Source: Bizionia argentinensis JUB59
GTDB taxonomy: Bacteria; Bacteroidota; Bacteroidia; Flavobacteriales; Flavobacteriaceae
Assembly (NCBI RefSeq): GCF_000224335.1
Contig: NZ_AFXZ01000019.1
Span: 62,001 to 126,000, forward strand
Length of the DNA stretch: 64,000 nt
Direction of reading: 5' to 3'
Part shown: piece after piece, positions 1 to 10,036 of the stretch
Numbering within the stretch: position 1 is the stretch's first letter
How the letters are laid out: each line of letters starts with the position of its first letter
Position numbers and translations under genes: made by a program
The notes under the pieces: model-generated
What the model saw: only the letters and a program-made list of their open reading frames with translations
The model's database searches: none
What the model was told of the DNA's origin: nothing

Positions 1-37
1 ACTGTCAATTATTAAGTCAATCAACCTTTATAAACTC

Positions 38-1234
38 ATGAAAAATATAAAAATACTTATTATCCTTGCCCTAGTTATTTCATCTTGCGGTAATAAAAAC
101 GAAAAATCATTTAATGCTGTTTTAGGATCGAATAACTTAACAAATTTAAAGGAAAAACGCTCTGAAATAGACACCAAGCAGCAAGAGTTAAACGAAAAGA
201 TAAAGTTGCTTAATGAAAAGATAGCCAAATTAGATACGATTAGAAAAGTACCTTTAATCACTACTTTTATGGCTAATCAAGAGGTTTTTAATCACCAATT
301 GGAAATTCAAGGAAATGTTACTACTAAAGACCTGCTGGTTTTAATGCCAGAATACAATGGTATTTTAACAAACGTATATATTAAAGAAGGGCAACAAGTA
401 AAAAAAGGACAACTTTTAGCCAAAATTGACGATGGTGGTTTAAGTCAGCAATTAGCGCAGTTACAAATTCAAGCTAATTTAGCAAAAACAACCTTTGAGC
501 GCCAAAAGCGTTTATGGGATCAGAATATTGGTAGTGAAATTCAGTTTCTACAAGCCAAATCTACTTACGAATCTCAAGAGGAATCTGTTAATCAACTTAA
601 GCAACAAATATCTAAAACCAATGTTAAGGCACCTTTTTCTGGAACCATTGATGATGTTATTACCGAACAAGGAAGCGTGGTTATGGCTGGCCAAACGCAA
701 TTAATGCGAATTATAAATTTAGACAACATGTATATTGAAACCGATATACCAGAAAGCTATATTGGCGATGTTACTCGTGGCAAAAAAGTTACGGTTGAGT
801 TTCCTGTATTAGGTAAATCAATTGAAACAAAAATACGTCAGGCTGGTGATTTTATTAATCCTGCCAACCGAACTTTTAAAGTGGAAGTAAGTATACCAAA
901 TGATGATAAAAACATCAAACCAAACTTAACTGCACGACTTAAAATTAACGATTATACAAATGAAAACGCGTTGCTTATTCCGCAGAGTATTATATCAGAA
1001 AATGCCGCCGGCGAGCAATACATTTATATCATAAAGAATAAAAAAGAGTCCGGTGAAGGCGAAGCCAAACGCGTTATTATAAAAACTGGAAAAACTCAAG
1101 GTGATGTAATTGAAGTTTTAGAAGGTATTGAAAATGGTTCTGAAATAATTGAAGAAGGTGCCCGAAGTGTAAAAGATGGTCAGATTGTTAAAGTCATCGA
1201 ATTACAAAACGACACCAAAAGCGCTAACGACTAA
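38..1234 (+). CDS. RND efflux periplasmic adaptor subunit (lipoprotein)
   Basis: Membrane-fusion (HlyD/AcrA-type) protein that links an inner-membrane RND pump to an outer-membrane channel. The N-terminus is a lipoprotein signal with a lipobox ending at Cys17 (VISSC), so it is probably anchored in the inner membrane. A coiled coil covers about residues 38-65. A biotinyl-lipoyl half-motif follows (NGILTNVYIKEGQQVKKGQLL, about 105-130), then the hairpin and the second half-motif around KAPFSGTIDDV, then beta-barrel and membrane-proximal domains. At 398 aa it has typical adaptor length. The pump gene starts 11 bp downstream, so they form one operon. No TolC-like channel gene is visible; it may lie upstream, outside the window. 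The substrate cannot be told from sequence. Confidence 0.93.
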   Translation: MKNIKILIILALVISSCGNKNEKSFNAVLGSNNLTNLKEKRSEIDTKQQELNEKIKLLNEKIAKLDTIRKVPLITTFMANQEVFNHQLEIQGNVTTKDLLVLMPEYNGILTNVYIKEGQQVKKGQLLAKIDDGGLSQQLAQLQIQANLAKTTFERQKRLWDQNIGSEIQFLQAKSTYESQEESVNQLKQQISKTNVKAPFSGTIDDVITEQGSVVMAGQTQLMRIINLDNMYIETDIPESYIGDVTRGKKVTVEFPVLGKSIETKIRQAGDFINPANRTFKVEVSIPNDDKNIKPNLTARLKINDYTNENALLIPQSIISENAAGEQYIYIIKNKKESGEGEAKRVIIKTGKTQGDVIEVLEGIENGSEIIEEGARSVKDGQIVKVIELQNDTKSAND

Positions 1235-1245
1235 AAAAATAACTC

Positions 1246-4200
1246 ATGTCTAAAAAGAAAAAACAAGTCGATAGAGAATTTGGTTTATCATCGTGGGCTA
1301 TCAACAATAAGACCACCATGTATGTCCTCATTCTGGTGATATTTTATTTAGGTGTTGCCGCTTTTTTTGAAATGCCTCGCGAAAGCTTCCCTGAAGTAAA
1401 CGAAACAAAAATATACATCAGTTCTATTTACCCAGGAAACACGGCAGAAGATGTTGAAAAACTCATCACCGACCCACTGGAAGACGAATTAAAAACCGTG
1501 AGTAATGTGGTGGAAATAACCTCAACATCTCAAGAGGATTTTTCCATGATTATAGTGGAGTTCGATGAAGGTATAAGCGTTGAACAAGCCAAACAAAAAG
1601 TAAAAGATGAAATAGACACCAAAACGGCAGGCGAAGATTGGCCTATGTCCAACGGTGCTAAAGTAAAACCTGATGTTTTTGAATTGAGTCTTTCTGAAGA
1701 AATGCCTATTTTAAACATTAATATTTCCGGCGATTATCCTGTTGAAAAATTAAAAGAATATGGCGAATATCTTCAGGATGAAATTGAAAACTTAATAGAA
1801 ATTAAAAAGGTTGATATTCGTGGCGCCCAAGATAAAGAGGTCGAAGTTGCCGTAGACATCTATAAAATGATGGCTGCCGAAGTTACTTTTAACGACATTA
1901 TTAGTGCAATTAATAATGGAAACATCACCATGTCTGCAGGTAACTTAAAAGCTAGTGGACAAAGACGAACCATTCGTATTTTAGGTGAAATTGAATCGCC
2001 AGATGAGCTTGAGAACTTTGTAGTTAAAGCCGAAAAAGGCAAAGCTATTTATTTAAAGGATGTAGCAACTGTAACATTTCACGAAGAAGATAAAACCACC
2101 TTTGCAAGAGAGTTTGGCGATCCAGTTGTCATGCTAGACGTTAAAAAACGAGCTGGAAAAAACATGGTCGACGCGGCTGAACAAATTCAAGTAATTGTTC
2201 AAAAAGCCATTGACAATGAGTTTCCACAAGACTTAAAAGTTACAATAGCCAACGATCAATCCTCGGTAACTATTGGACAAGTGGACGATTTAGTAAACAA
2301 CATTATTTTTGGTGTTATCCTGGTCGTTATGGTTTTAATGTTCTTTTTAGGATTCAAAAACGCCATATTTGTTGGTTTTGCCATACCGATGTCCATGTTT
2401 ATGTCGCTGATGATATTAAATTTACTAGGACATAGTTTAAATACCATGGTTCTTTTCGGGTTAATTATGGGTCTTGGAATGCTAGTAGACAACGGTATTG
2501 TTGTTGTTGAAAACGTTTACCGACTCATGGACGAAGAAGGCATGAGTCGTATTGAAGCTGCAAAAAAAGGTATTGGCGAAATTGCTTTTCCTATTATTAT
2601 CTCTACAGCTACAACAGTTGCCGCATTTATTCCTTTAGGTTTATGGCCAGGAATTATGGGTGAATTTATGATGATTTTACCTATTACGCTATCCATCGTC
2701 TTAGGTTCCTCATTATTAGTTGCCGTACTCTTTAACTCCGTGTTAGTATCGCAGTTTATGAGTATTGAAGACAAAGATATGCCCTACAAGGAAATTATCC
2801 GGAATACAGCAATTATGGCTGGTATAGGTGTTTTAGTGTTTATTTTCGGTGGCGACTATCGCGCTTTAGGTTCATTAATGATTTTCACTGCCATTATGCA
2901 GTGGGTTTACCGCTTGTTTTTACGTAAATGGGCTAACAGTTTCCAAACTAAAACCTTGGTAAGGTTGGAGCGTTGGTATGAAGGTCAATTACGTTGGGCT
3001 TTAGCAGGATGGAAACCTTACATTATTACGGTCGGAACATTTTTACTATTGGTGCTCGCATTTGTAGCTTTTGGAATTTCATTATCCACACAGCGTACCG
3101 AAGTAGAGTTTTTCCCGGACAATAAACCAAACCAGATTATTGTTTATATAGAATATCCACAAGGAACAGCAATTGAAAAAACAAATGCTATTACCAAAGA
3201 AATTGAAAATCGTGTTTATAACGTTGTTAATGACGAACAATATAGAGATGGAGACCATAATTTCTTGGTAGAAAGTGCCGTTTCGCAAGTTGGTGAAGGC
3301 GCTGGAAATCCACGTGCGGATAGTGGTGCATCCGGAGAAATGCCACACAAAGCCAAAATTACGGCTTCCATGCGTGAGTATAAATTCCGTCGTGGTGCTG
3401 ACAGTGAATTATTACGCCAAAAAGTACAAAAAGCATTAGTTGGTATTTACCCAGGTGTATTAATTTCTGTTGAAAAAGATGTGAATGGCCCTCCTGCAGG
3501 ATCACCAATTAATATTGAAATTGAAGGTGATGATTATGATCAGTTAATAAGTGCTGCCGAGAATATGCGGGAATTTATCAACACAAAAAACATCCCGGGA
3601 ATTGACGAATTAAAAATTGATGTCAATAAAGATAAACCGTCGATGCGTGTTATTATTGATCGTGAAAAAGCTGGAGAATTAGGTATTAGTGCAGCACAAA
3701 TTGGTCAGCAATTACGAAACTCTATTTTCGGTTCTAAAGCTGGTATCTATAAAGAAGATGGTGACGATTTTGATATTTACGTCCGCTTTAATGAAGAGAA
3801 TCGTTATAATACGAGTGCTTTGTTTAATCAAAATATAACATTTAGAGATAATACAGGTCAAATAAAAAGTGTTCCTGTATCTGCCGTTGCAAAACACGAA
3901 AACAACTCTGGCTTTAGTGCTATTAAACATAAAAACACCCGACGTGTTGTTACGGTTTACTCGGCATTATCACCAGGATTTATTGATGCTGGAGCCATTA
4001 TAGCTAAAATTCAAAGTGAAATGAAAAGCTATAAAGGTATTTCTAGTGATATAAAAGTGGATTATACAGGTCAGATTGAAGAGCAGAAAAAGCAGCAAGA
4101 TTTTCTAAATGGCGCTTTGTTGACAGGTTTGGGTTTAATCTTCTTCATTTTAATATTCCAATTTAACTCCATTTCGAAACCAACCATTATTATGTTAGCT

Positions 4201-4725
4201 ATTTTATTGAGTTTTATTGGTGTGTTTGGTGGTATTGTAATTACAGGAAGCTCTTTCGTTATTATGATGACAATGGTGGGTATAATTTCACTTGCTGGAA
4301 TTGTGGTTAATAACGGTGTGGTATTATTAGATTATGCTCAACTCCTCATAGATAGGAAAAAGAATGATTTAGATTTAGAAGAAAACGCTTATTTAACCAA
4401 AGAGGAGTTATTTGAAAGCATTGTAAAAGCTGGAAAAGCGCGTTTACGACCTGTATTATTAACAGCTATAACTACTATTTTAGGATTGATCCCGTTAGCT
4501 ATAGGTCTAAATATCAATTTTTTCACGTTATTTAGTGAAGGAAACCCTAATATTTACATGGGTGGAGATAACGTTGTTTTCTGGGGACCTCTAGCATGGA
4601 CTGTTATTTATGGTTTATTCGTAGCAACCTTTTTAACGCTAATTGTTGTTCCGGTATTATTCTTCCTATCCATGCAATTAAAAATGTGGTTTCGGAAAAA
4701 AACAGCAAAAACAGAAAATATTTAA
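1246..4725 (+). CDS. RND family efflux permease (HAE1/AcrB-like)
   Basis: Proton-driven inner-membrane efflux pump working with the adaptor just upstream. The first transmembrane helix is followed by the porter-domain signature (FPEVNETKIYISSIYPG). TM4 carries LVDNGIVVVENV, where AcrB has the proton-relay Asp-Asp; here it is Asp-Asn. The C-terminal half repeats the fold (GIISLAGIVVNNGVVLLDY). At 1159 aa it is about 110 aa longer than AcrB. Part of the excess is two extra hydrophobic stretches after TM6 (around IMAGIGVLVFIFGG and LGSLMIFTAIMQWVYRLF), where AcrB has a cytoplasmic linker. Another part is an insert before the last TM helices. Substrate unknown. It ends just before a rho-independent terminator. 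Confidence 0.93.
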   Translation: MSKKKKQVDREFGLSSWAINNKTTMYVLILVIFYLGVAAFFEMPRESFPEVNETKIYISSIYPGNTAEDVEKLITDPLEDELKTVSNVVEITSTSQEDFSMIIVEFDEGISVEQAKQKVKDEIDTKTAGEDWPMSNGAKVKPDVFELSLSEEMPILNINISGDYPVEKLKEYGEYLQDEIENLIEIKKVDIRGAQDKEVEVAVDIYKMMAAEVTFNDIISAINNGNITMSAGNLKASGQRRTIRILGEIESPDELENFVVKAEKGKAIYLKDVATVTFHEEDKTTFAREFGDPVVMLDVKKRAGKNMVDAAEQIQVIVQKAIDNEFPQDLKVTIANDQSSVTIGQVDDLVNNIIFGVILVVMVLMFFLGFKNAIFVGFAIPMSMFMSLMILNLLGHSLNTMVLFGLIMGLGMLVDNGIVVVENVYRLMDEEGMSRIEAAKKGIGEIAFPIIISTATTVAAFIPLGLWPGIMGEFMMILPITLSIVLGSSLLVAVLFNSVLVSQFMSIEDKDMPYKEIIRNTAIMAGIGVLVFIFGGDYRALGSLMIFTAIMQWVYRLFLRKWANSFQTKTLVRLERWYEGQLRWALAGWKPYIITVGTFLLLVLAFVAFGISLSTQRTEVEFFPDNKPNQIIVYIEYPQGTAIEKTNAITKEIENRVYNVVNDEQYRDGDHNFLVESAVSQVGEGAGNPRADSGASGEMPHKAKITASMREYKFRRGADSELLRQKVQKALVGIYPGVLISVEKDVNGPPAGSPINIEIEGDDYDQLISAAENMREFINTKNIPGIDELKIDVNKDKPSMRVIIDREKAGELGISAAQIGQQLRNSIFGSKAGIYKEDGDDFDIYVRFNEENRYNTSALFNQNITFRDNTGQIKSVPVSAVAKHENNSGFSAIKHKNTRRVVTVYSALSPGFIDAGAIIAKIQSEMKSYKGISSDIKVDYTGQIEEQKKQQDFLNGALLTGLGLIFFILIFQFNSISKPTIIMLAILLSFIGVFGGIVITGSSFVIMMTMVGIISLAGIVVNNGVVLLDYAQLLIDRKKNDLDLEENAYLTKEELFESIVKAGKARLRPVLLTAITTILGLIPLAIGLNINFFTLFSEGNPNIYMGGDNVVFWGPLAWTVIYGLFVATFLTLIVVPVLFFLSMQLKMWFRKKTAKTENI

Positions 4726-4770
4726 AGCCAATTCTTATACCCTCAAGATGAAAGATTGGCTAATAGCGAG

Positions 4771-4799
4771 AAGCCTCAACAAATGTTGAGGCTTTTTTA
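4771..4799 (+). terminator. rho-independent terminator after RND operon
   Basis: A perfect 10-bp stem (AAGCCTCAAC / GTTGAGGCTT) with loop AAAT is followed by a T run. It lies 45 bp after the pump stop codon and just before the aspS promoter. Confidence 0.9.
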
Positions 4800-4800
4800 T

Positions 4801-4829
4801 TTGATAATCGGTTAACTTGCTTAAATTTG
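4801..4829 (+). promoter_or_regulatory. aspS promoter (Bacteroidota type)
   Basis: TTG at 4801-4803, 18 bp, then TAAATTTG at 4822-4829, matching the Bacteroidota primary-sigma consensus (TTG, 17-20 bp, TAnnTTTG). It begins right after the RND terminator and leaves a leader of about 35 nt before the aspS ATG. The string CTTAAATTTGCACC at 4820-4833 recurs exactly in the prs promoter. Confidence 0.75.
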
Positions 4830-4868
4830 CACCCGCATATAACGATAAGGTTATAAAAATTCAAAATT

Positions 4869-6623
4869 ATGTACAGAAGTCACACCTGTGGTGAATTACG
4901 AGCATCACACATCAATAATGAAGTTACCCTTTCTGGTTGGGTTCAAAAATCACGCGATAAAGGATTTATTGTTTGGGTCGATTTACGCGACCGTTACGGT
5001 ATTACACAATTAGTTTTTGATGAAGAACGTACGCCGAAAGACATGATGGACAAGGCGCAAAAATTAGGTCGTGAGTTCGTTATTCAAATAACTGGAACCG
5101 TTATTGAACGTGCTTCTAAAAACCCAAATCTTCCAACGGGTGATATTGAAATATTAGTATCAAAAATGGATATTTTAAACGAATCCTTATTACCGCCGTT
5201 TACTATTGAAGATAAAACAGATGGTGGCGAAGATATTCGCATGAAATATCGCTATTTAGATATTAGGAGAAACCCTGTAAAAAACAGCTTAATTTTTCGC
5301 CATAAAGTGGCACAGGAAGTTAGAAACTACTTATCAAAAGAAGGTTTTATTGAGGTTGAAACACCTTATCTAATCAAATCTACTCCGGAAGGTGCTCGTG
5401 ATTTTGTCGTGCCAAGCCGCATGAACGAAGGGCAATTTTACGCACTTCCACAATCACCTCAAACTTTCAAGCAATTATTGATGGTTGGAGGAATAGATAA
5501 GTATTTTCAAATTGTAAAATGCTTTAGAGATGAAGATTTACGTGCCGACAGACAACCAGAATTCACACAAATTGACTGTGAAATGGCCTTTGTGGAACAA
5601 GAAGATATTTTAAATGCTTTTGAAGGTTTAACCAGACATCTTTTAAAAGCAGTAAACGGTGTTGAAATTGCAGAATTTCCACGTATGCTATATGATGACG
5701 CGATGCGTTTATACGGAAACGACAAACCAGATATCCGTTTTGGAATGAAATTTGGCGAGTTAAACGATGTGGCACAACATAAAGATTTTGGGGTGTTTAA
5801 TGATGCTGAATTGGTAGTTGGAATTGCCGTTCCTGGAGGAAACTCATATACTAGAAAAGAAATTGATAAATTAATTGATTGGGTAAAACGTCCACAAGTT
5901 GGTGCTTTAGGCATGATTTATTCTCGTTGTAATGATGATGGAACCTACAAATCATCTGTAGATAAATTTTACGATCAAGACGATTTAGCCAAATGGGCAG
6001 AAAAAACAGGTGCCAAAGCAGGCGATTTAGTATGTGTACTTTCTGGTCCAACAAACAAAGTACGTGCGCAATTAAGTGCCTTACGTATGGAACTAGCAGA
6101 ACAATTGGGTTTACGTAAACCTGACGAATTTGCACCACTTTGGGTCCTAGATTTCCCGCTTTTAGAATGGGATGAAGACACCGAACGCTTCCACGCCATG
6201 CACCATCCATTTACATCACCAAAACCAGGTCAGTTAGAATTATTAGCTACAAATCCTGCCGATGTAAAAGCCAATGCTTACGATTTAGTTTTAAATGGTA
6301 ACGAAATTGGTGGTGGTTCTATTCGTATTCACGATAAGAAAACACAAGCCTTAATGTTCGAGTATTTAGGCTTTACTGAAGAAGAAGCGAAAGCACAATT
6401 CGGATTTTTAATGGATGCTTTTCAATATGGAGCACCGCCACACGGAGGTTTAGCTTTCGGATTGGATAGATTGGTTGCCATTTTACATGGTAAAGAAACC
6501 ATTCGTGACTTTATTGCATTCCCCAAAAACAATTCTGGTCGCGATGTCATGATTGATGCACCTGCACCATTAGACGATAAACAGCTTGAAGAGTTAAGTT
6601 TGAAGTTGAACTTAAAATCATAA
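4869..6623 (+). CDS. aspS: aspartate--tRNA ligase
   Basis: Class II aminoacyl-tRNA synthetase that charges tRNA-Asp in the cytoplasm. An N-terminal OB-fold anticodon-binding domain ([20 protein letters not shown]) is followed by class II motif 2 ([21 protein letters not shown]). A bacterial-type GAD insertion comes next, then motif 3 ([14 protein letters not shown]) near the C-terminus. At 584 aa it has the length of bacterial AspRS rather than the shorter archaeal form. It stands alone: its own promoter lies upstream and a strong terminator follows within 40 bp. Product assignment is secure. Whether it also charges tRNA-Asn cannot be judged from this window. Confidence 0.98.
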   Translation: MYRSHTCGELRASHINNEVTLSGWVQKSRDKGFIVWVDLRDRYGITQLVFDEERTPKDMMDKAQKLGREFVIQITGTVIERASKNPNLPTGDIEILVSKMDILNESLLPPFTIEDKTDGGEDIRMKYRYLDIRRNPVKNSLIFRHKVAQEVRNYLSKEGFIEVETPYLIKSTPEGARDFVVPSRMNEGQFYALPQSPQTFKQLLMVGGIDKYFQIVKCFRDEDLRADRQPEFTQIDCEMAFVEQEDILNAFEGLTRHLLKAVNGVEIAEFPRMLYDDAMRLYGNDKPDIRFGMKFGELNDVAQHKDFGVFNDAELVVGIAVPGGNSYTRKEIDKLIDWVKRPQVGALGMIYSRCNDDGTYKSSVDKFYDQDDLAKWAEKTGAKAGDLVCVLSGPTNKVRAQLSALRMELAEQLGLRKPDEFAPLWVLDFPLLEWDEDTERFHAMHHPFTSPKPGQLELLATNPADVKANAYDLVLNGNEIGGGSIRIHDKKTQALMFEYLGFTEEEAKAQFGFLMDAFQYGAPPHGGLAFGLDRLVAILHGKETIRDFIAFPKNNSGRDVMIDAPAPLDDKQLEELSLKLNLKS

Positions 6624-6635
6624 AATTAAAATTTT

Positions 6636-6663
6636 GTCCCGATACTTTATCGGGACTATTTTT
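6636..6663 (+). terminator. rho-independent terminator after aspS
   Basis: A 9-bp stem (GTCCCGATA / TATCGGGAC) with loop CTT is followed by TATTTTTTT, 12 bp past the aspS stop. Confidence 0.9.
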
Positions 6664-6678
6664 TTGTAGTTTTAGCTA

Positions 6679-7227
6679 ATGAATTGGAAACGGATTTTTA
6701 AAATTTTTCTATATATCATTTTGGGAATAGCAGTTATTCTGTTTGCTCTTTATGGTTATGCGCACTATCTATTTAAATATAAACATATTCCACAAGAAAA
6801 ATACACGCATTCCGTTGAATACATTAATCCCGAAACTGCTTTATTAAGTGACGGATTTGAAGTTTGTAATGAAAATTATATCGTACCATATTACACTTCA
6901 AAAAATGCAACCTACAGCAAAGGTAAAAATGGCTTACGAAAGTTTATTCTTTCTAATTACGAGAACAAAAACTATTCAGATTCAGGTTATTTAAACATCC
7001 GATTTGTTATAAACTGTAAAGGTGAAGCCGGCCGTTATGTAATCCATGAAAACAACTTGGATTTAGAGCCTAAACAATTCAATAAAGATTTAGTTGACCA
7101 GCTATTTCAAATTACAACCCAACTTAAAACTTGGAATCCTAATTATTCATATAATGATTATCGAGATTCCTATATGTATATATCTTATAGAATAGAACAT
7201 GGCGAAATTACTGAAATTATTCCTTAA
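6679..7227 (+). CDS. membrane-anchored protein of unknown function
   Basis: Not recognised by name. One N-terminal transmembrane helix (about residues 8-30, IFLYIILGIAVILFALYGY) is followed by a soluble part that would face the periplasm. Its C-terminal third has the run of a TonB-C-like domain (FVINCKGEAGRYVI, then LKTWNPN, then YRIEHGEI). That reading rests on pattern only. The upstream TAGTTTTA at 6667-6674 resembles a -7 box four nt before the ATG. The next gene starts 29 bp inside this one, so expression is probably coupled. Confidence 0.7.
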   Translation: MNWKRIFKIFLYIILGIAVILFALYGYAHYLFKYKHIPQEKYTHSVEYINPETALLSDGFEVCNENYIVPYYTSKNATYSKGKNGLRKFILSNYENKNYSDSGYLNIRFVINCKGEAGRYVIHENNLDLEPKQFNKDLVDQLFQITTQLKTWNPNYSYNDYRDSYMYISYRIEHGEITEIIP

Positions 7228-8020
7228 CATAAGTGTTGTTCTCTGTCTTTTCTCATGTCAAACTAAACGTGAAAAAGCAGAGGCATCTTACAAATTTGGT
7301 CTTACCAATTTCGAACAGGGTTCCGCAGGTAGCATCAACGGCATCGCGCGTGCTATAGAAATAGATTCCACCTACGAGCAAGCGGTTTATGAACTTTCTG
7401 TTGGGTATTTAAAACGCGGCTTGCCACACAAATGGAAGGAACAATATGATAAAGCTGTTCCATTGGATTCCATATCGAGAATTCCTTGGCGTGGTTATTT
7501 ATATTTATGGTTTTATAGAGATTATAAAAAAGCTATTGCAGATTTTGATGCTTCTGACACCTTGACTCCCAATTTTCTTGATCAGCCGCAAGGCCACAGT
7601 GTAGATTACTGGCGTGGCATTGCTTATTTAGGCTTGAAGGACTATGATAACTCCATTGCTTATTTTGATAAATATATCAACCAAGAAATTGAAGAATCTG
7701 GCGAGGATTGGGTAGAATTAACCGCTTTTTTATATCGTGGAATTGCCTATTACGAAACAGGCGATCTTGAAAAAGCACTTTATAATTTTAATAAACGACT
7801 TGAACACGGCCGAAGCACAAGTGCAGACGCCAAATACTACAAAGCTTTAATTGCTCAAAAACAGGGTGATTTAGCATTAGCCAAAGAGTTAGTGAATTCT
7901 GCTATTGATGACTTTAAGCAAGGCTATTTTAATAACAGACCTTACGTAGAAACATTACGCCAAATTTATTTAGAAGATTTGCAGACGTTAAAACTAGAAT
8001 TACACGACGAAAATGCCTAA
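7199..8020 (+). CDS. TPR repeat lipoprotein
   Basis: Begins with a lipoprotein signal (SVVLCLFSC, lipobox Cys about residue 20), so it is exported and lipidated. The rest is helical repeats of TPR type: YWRGIAYLGLKDYDNSIAYFDKYI and YRGIAYYETGDLEKALYNFNKRLE are the clearest units, in the middle and C-terminal half. TPR proteins act as binding scaffolds; the partner is unknown. It overlaps the preceding gene by 29 bp in another frame and the ClC gene by 8 bp, which suggests a translationally coupled run from 6679 to 10036. Confidence 0.82.
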   Translation: MAKLLKLFLNISVVLCLFSCQTKREKAEASYKFGLTNFEQGSAGSINGIARAIEIDSTYEQAVYELSVGYLKRGLPHKWKEQYDKAVPLDSISRIPWRGYLYLWFYRDYKKAIADFDASDTLTPNFLDQPQGHSVDYWRGIAYLGLKDYDNSIAYFDKYINQEIEESGEDWVELTAFLYRGIAYYETGDLEKALYNFNKRLEHGRSTSADAKYYKALIAQKQGDLALAKELVNSAIDDFKQGYFNNRPYVETLRQIYLEDLQTLKLELHDENA

Positions 8021-9797
8021 CAGAACCTATTTTAAACGATTTCTTATTTGGCGTGCTAAACACATTTCGAACAAGCAGTTCGTATATCTTTTAAGTATAC
8101 TGGTTGGTTTTACTTCTGGTGTTGGCGCTGTTATTCTAAAAAACTTAACGCATTATATTCAACATTTATTAGAGGGGAATTTGGTGAAATATTACCATAA
8201 CGCCTTTTATTTTGTCTTTCCCATTATTGGATTTGCTTTGGTTTACCTCATCATGAAATATATTATTCGTAACAAGGTAAGTCATGGTATTCCTTCTACA
8301 CTCTATGCCATAGCTAAGAGAAAAGGCATTATTAAACGTTATCAAATGTTTGGGTCGTTTTTAACTGCCCCTATAACTGTTGGTTTTGGAGGCTCTGTAG
8401 GTTTGGAAGGTCCAACTGTTGCTACAGGTGCGGCAATAAGCTCCAATATCTCAAAACTATTTCATGTTAATCAGCAAACAAAAACTTTATTAATTGGTTG
8501 TGCAGCGGCAGGCGCCTTATCATCTATATTTAAAGCTCCAGTAGCAGCCATTATTTTCGCCATAGAAGTGTTTAGCTTGGACTTAACGATTGCGTCCATG
8601 CTCCCCTTATTATTAGCGTCATTATCAGCGATTTTAACCTCATATTTTTTCTTCGGTAGTGATGTGTTATTACCTTTTGATATTCAGGGAGAATTTTCAA
8701 TTTCCGATGTCCCTTTTTATATTATTCTGGGCGTATTTGCTGGTTTAATATCTATGTATTTTTCTGAAATCTATGAACGAATTCAAAAATATTTTGATAG
8801 ATTAAAATCGGCCTGGCATCGCATATTAGTGGGTGGTGTTGCCATAGGAATTCTTATTTATTTTATTCCACCGCTTTATGGTGAAGGTTTTGATGTTATA
8901 AATAATTTAATTGCTGGAAACCCTGAAAAAGCACTAGCAAATAATTTCTTCAATTTAGATCTCGCTAATATTTGGATAGTTATTGGGCTATTAGCAGGGT
9001 TAGTGTTTTTTAAAATTATAGCGAGTGCCATTACATTTGGAGCCGGTGGTGTGGGCGGTATTTTTGCACCAACGCTTTTTATGGGTAGTATGATGGGGAA
9101 TTGTATTGCGAAAATAATTAACAATTGTGGTTTAGGCTTTTCAGTTTCTGAAAGTAATTTTACACTGGTAGGCATGGCAGGCTTGCTGTCTGGCGTATTA
9201 CACGCACCTTTAACGGCTATTTTCTTGATTGCTGAACTTACTGGTGGTTATGATTTATTTATTCCGCTAATGCTGACAGCTACCATTTCATTTAGTTTAA
9301 CAAAGCACTTTTATCCGCATTCTGTTTATACCATGGAATTAGGCCGAAAAGGCGATTTGATTACCCATGACAAAGATCACGCTGTACTGACGTTAATGGA
9401 TATTAACTCTGTTATTGAAACGAATTTTATAAGTATTTCACCCGAAATGACTTTGGGAGACATCGTGCATAATGCGGTAGTAAAATCTAACCGAAACATT
9501 TTCCCCGTTATTGACGATAAAACAAAAATGCTTGTGGGTATTATTCTACTAGATGATATTAGACCTATTATGTTTGATCAAACACTGTATGACGAAGTTC
9601 TAGCCAAAGAAATTATGCAAAATCCACCGGCAATTATTGATATGGAAAAAGATAAGATGACCACTATTATGAAGAAATTTCAAGATAGTAATGCTTGGAA
9701 TTTACCGGTTGTAAAACAGAACGAGTATATTGGTTTCATTTCAAAATCGAAGCTTTTAACAGCCTATCGTAGAAAACTTATAAATATTACAAACTAA
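8013..9797 (+). CDS. ClC family chloride channel with C-terminal CBS pair
   Basis: Inner-membrane anion channel or antiporter. The ClC signatures are in order: SHGIPST (about residues 90-96), GSVGLEGPTVATG with gating Glu132, and GGIFAPTLFMG in the second half. A cytoplasmic CBS pair follows (about 455-590; DKTKMLVGIILLDDI, then KQNEYIGFISKSKL). The position of the inner proton glutamate of E. coli ClC reads IEV here (Glu185-Val186), with Val where antiporters have Glu. The selectivity-filter Ser position is His91. These replacements suggest uncoupled chloride conduction, by family comparison only. CBS pairs often bind adenine nucleotides. It overlaps the upstream TPR gene by 8 bp. Confidence 0.93.
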   Translation: MPNRTYFKRFLIWRAKHISNKQFVYLLSILVGFTSGVGAVILKNLTHYIQHLLEGNLVKYYHNAFYFVFPIIGFALVYLIMKYIIRNKVSHGIPSTLYAIAKRKGIIKRYQMFGSFLTAPITVGFGGSVGLEGPTVATGAAISSNISKLFHVNQQTKTLLIGCAAAGALSSIFKAPVAAIIFAIEVFSLDLTIASMLPLLLASLSAILTSYFFFGSDVLLPFDIQGEFSISDVPFYIILGVFAGLISMYFSEIYERIQKYFDRLKSAWHRILVGGVAIGILIYFIPPLYGEGFDVINNLIAGNPEKALANNFFNLDLANIWIVIGLLAGLVFFKIIASAITFGAGGVGGIFAPTLFMGSMMGNCIAKIINNCGLGFSVSESNFTLVGMAGLLSGVLHAPLTAIFLIAELTGGYDLFIPLMLTATISFSLTKHFYPHSVYTMELGRKGDLITHDKDHAVLTLMDINSVIETNFISISPEMTLGDIVHNAVVKSNRNIFPVIDDKTKMLVGIILLDDIRPIMFDQTLYDEVLAKEIMQNPPAIIDMEKDKMTTIMKKFQDSNAWNLPVVKQNEYIGFISKSKLLTAYRRKLINITN

Positions 9798-9799
9798 TT

Positions 9800-10036
9800 A
9801 TGAAGTATCTTATTTTCTTACTTTTCATTATAACCATGACTGCTATTGTTTCAGGCCTAACACTTGACACAGAATATGCACCTAAACTTGTGGGCGGTGG
9901 TGTAATAGGCTTATTTTTTATTGTATTTCCGCTATTTTCATGGTATCGATGGAAAGACAAAAAAATGAGTGATTACTTACTTAATCAAGAAAATTTAGAT
10001 AAAATGCGTGAAAGTCAGAAGCGGAAAAAAAATTAG
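9800..10036 (+). CDS. small two-helix membrane protein
   Basis: A 78-aa protein with two predicted transmembrane helices (about residues 3-20 and 30-48). A charged, lysine-rich tail follows (SQKRKKN at the end). It starts 2 bp after the ClC stop and is presumably co-transcribed. Family not recognised. Its last 4 bp overlap the end of tadA on the opposite strand. Confidence 0.75.
   Translation: MKYLIFLLFIITMTAIVSGLTLDTEYAPKLVGGGVIGLFFIVFPLFSWYRWKDKKMSDYLLNQENLDKMRESQKRKKN

Noticed and set aside
1530-2774. Several minus-strand frames of 60-90 aa inside the RND pump gene
   Set aside because: They are antisense shadows of a well-supported coding sequence, without motifs or start signals.
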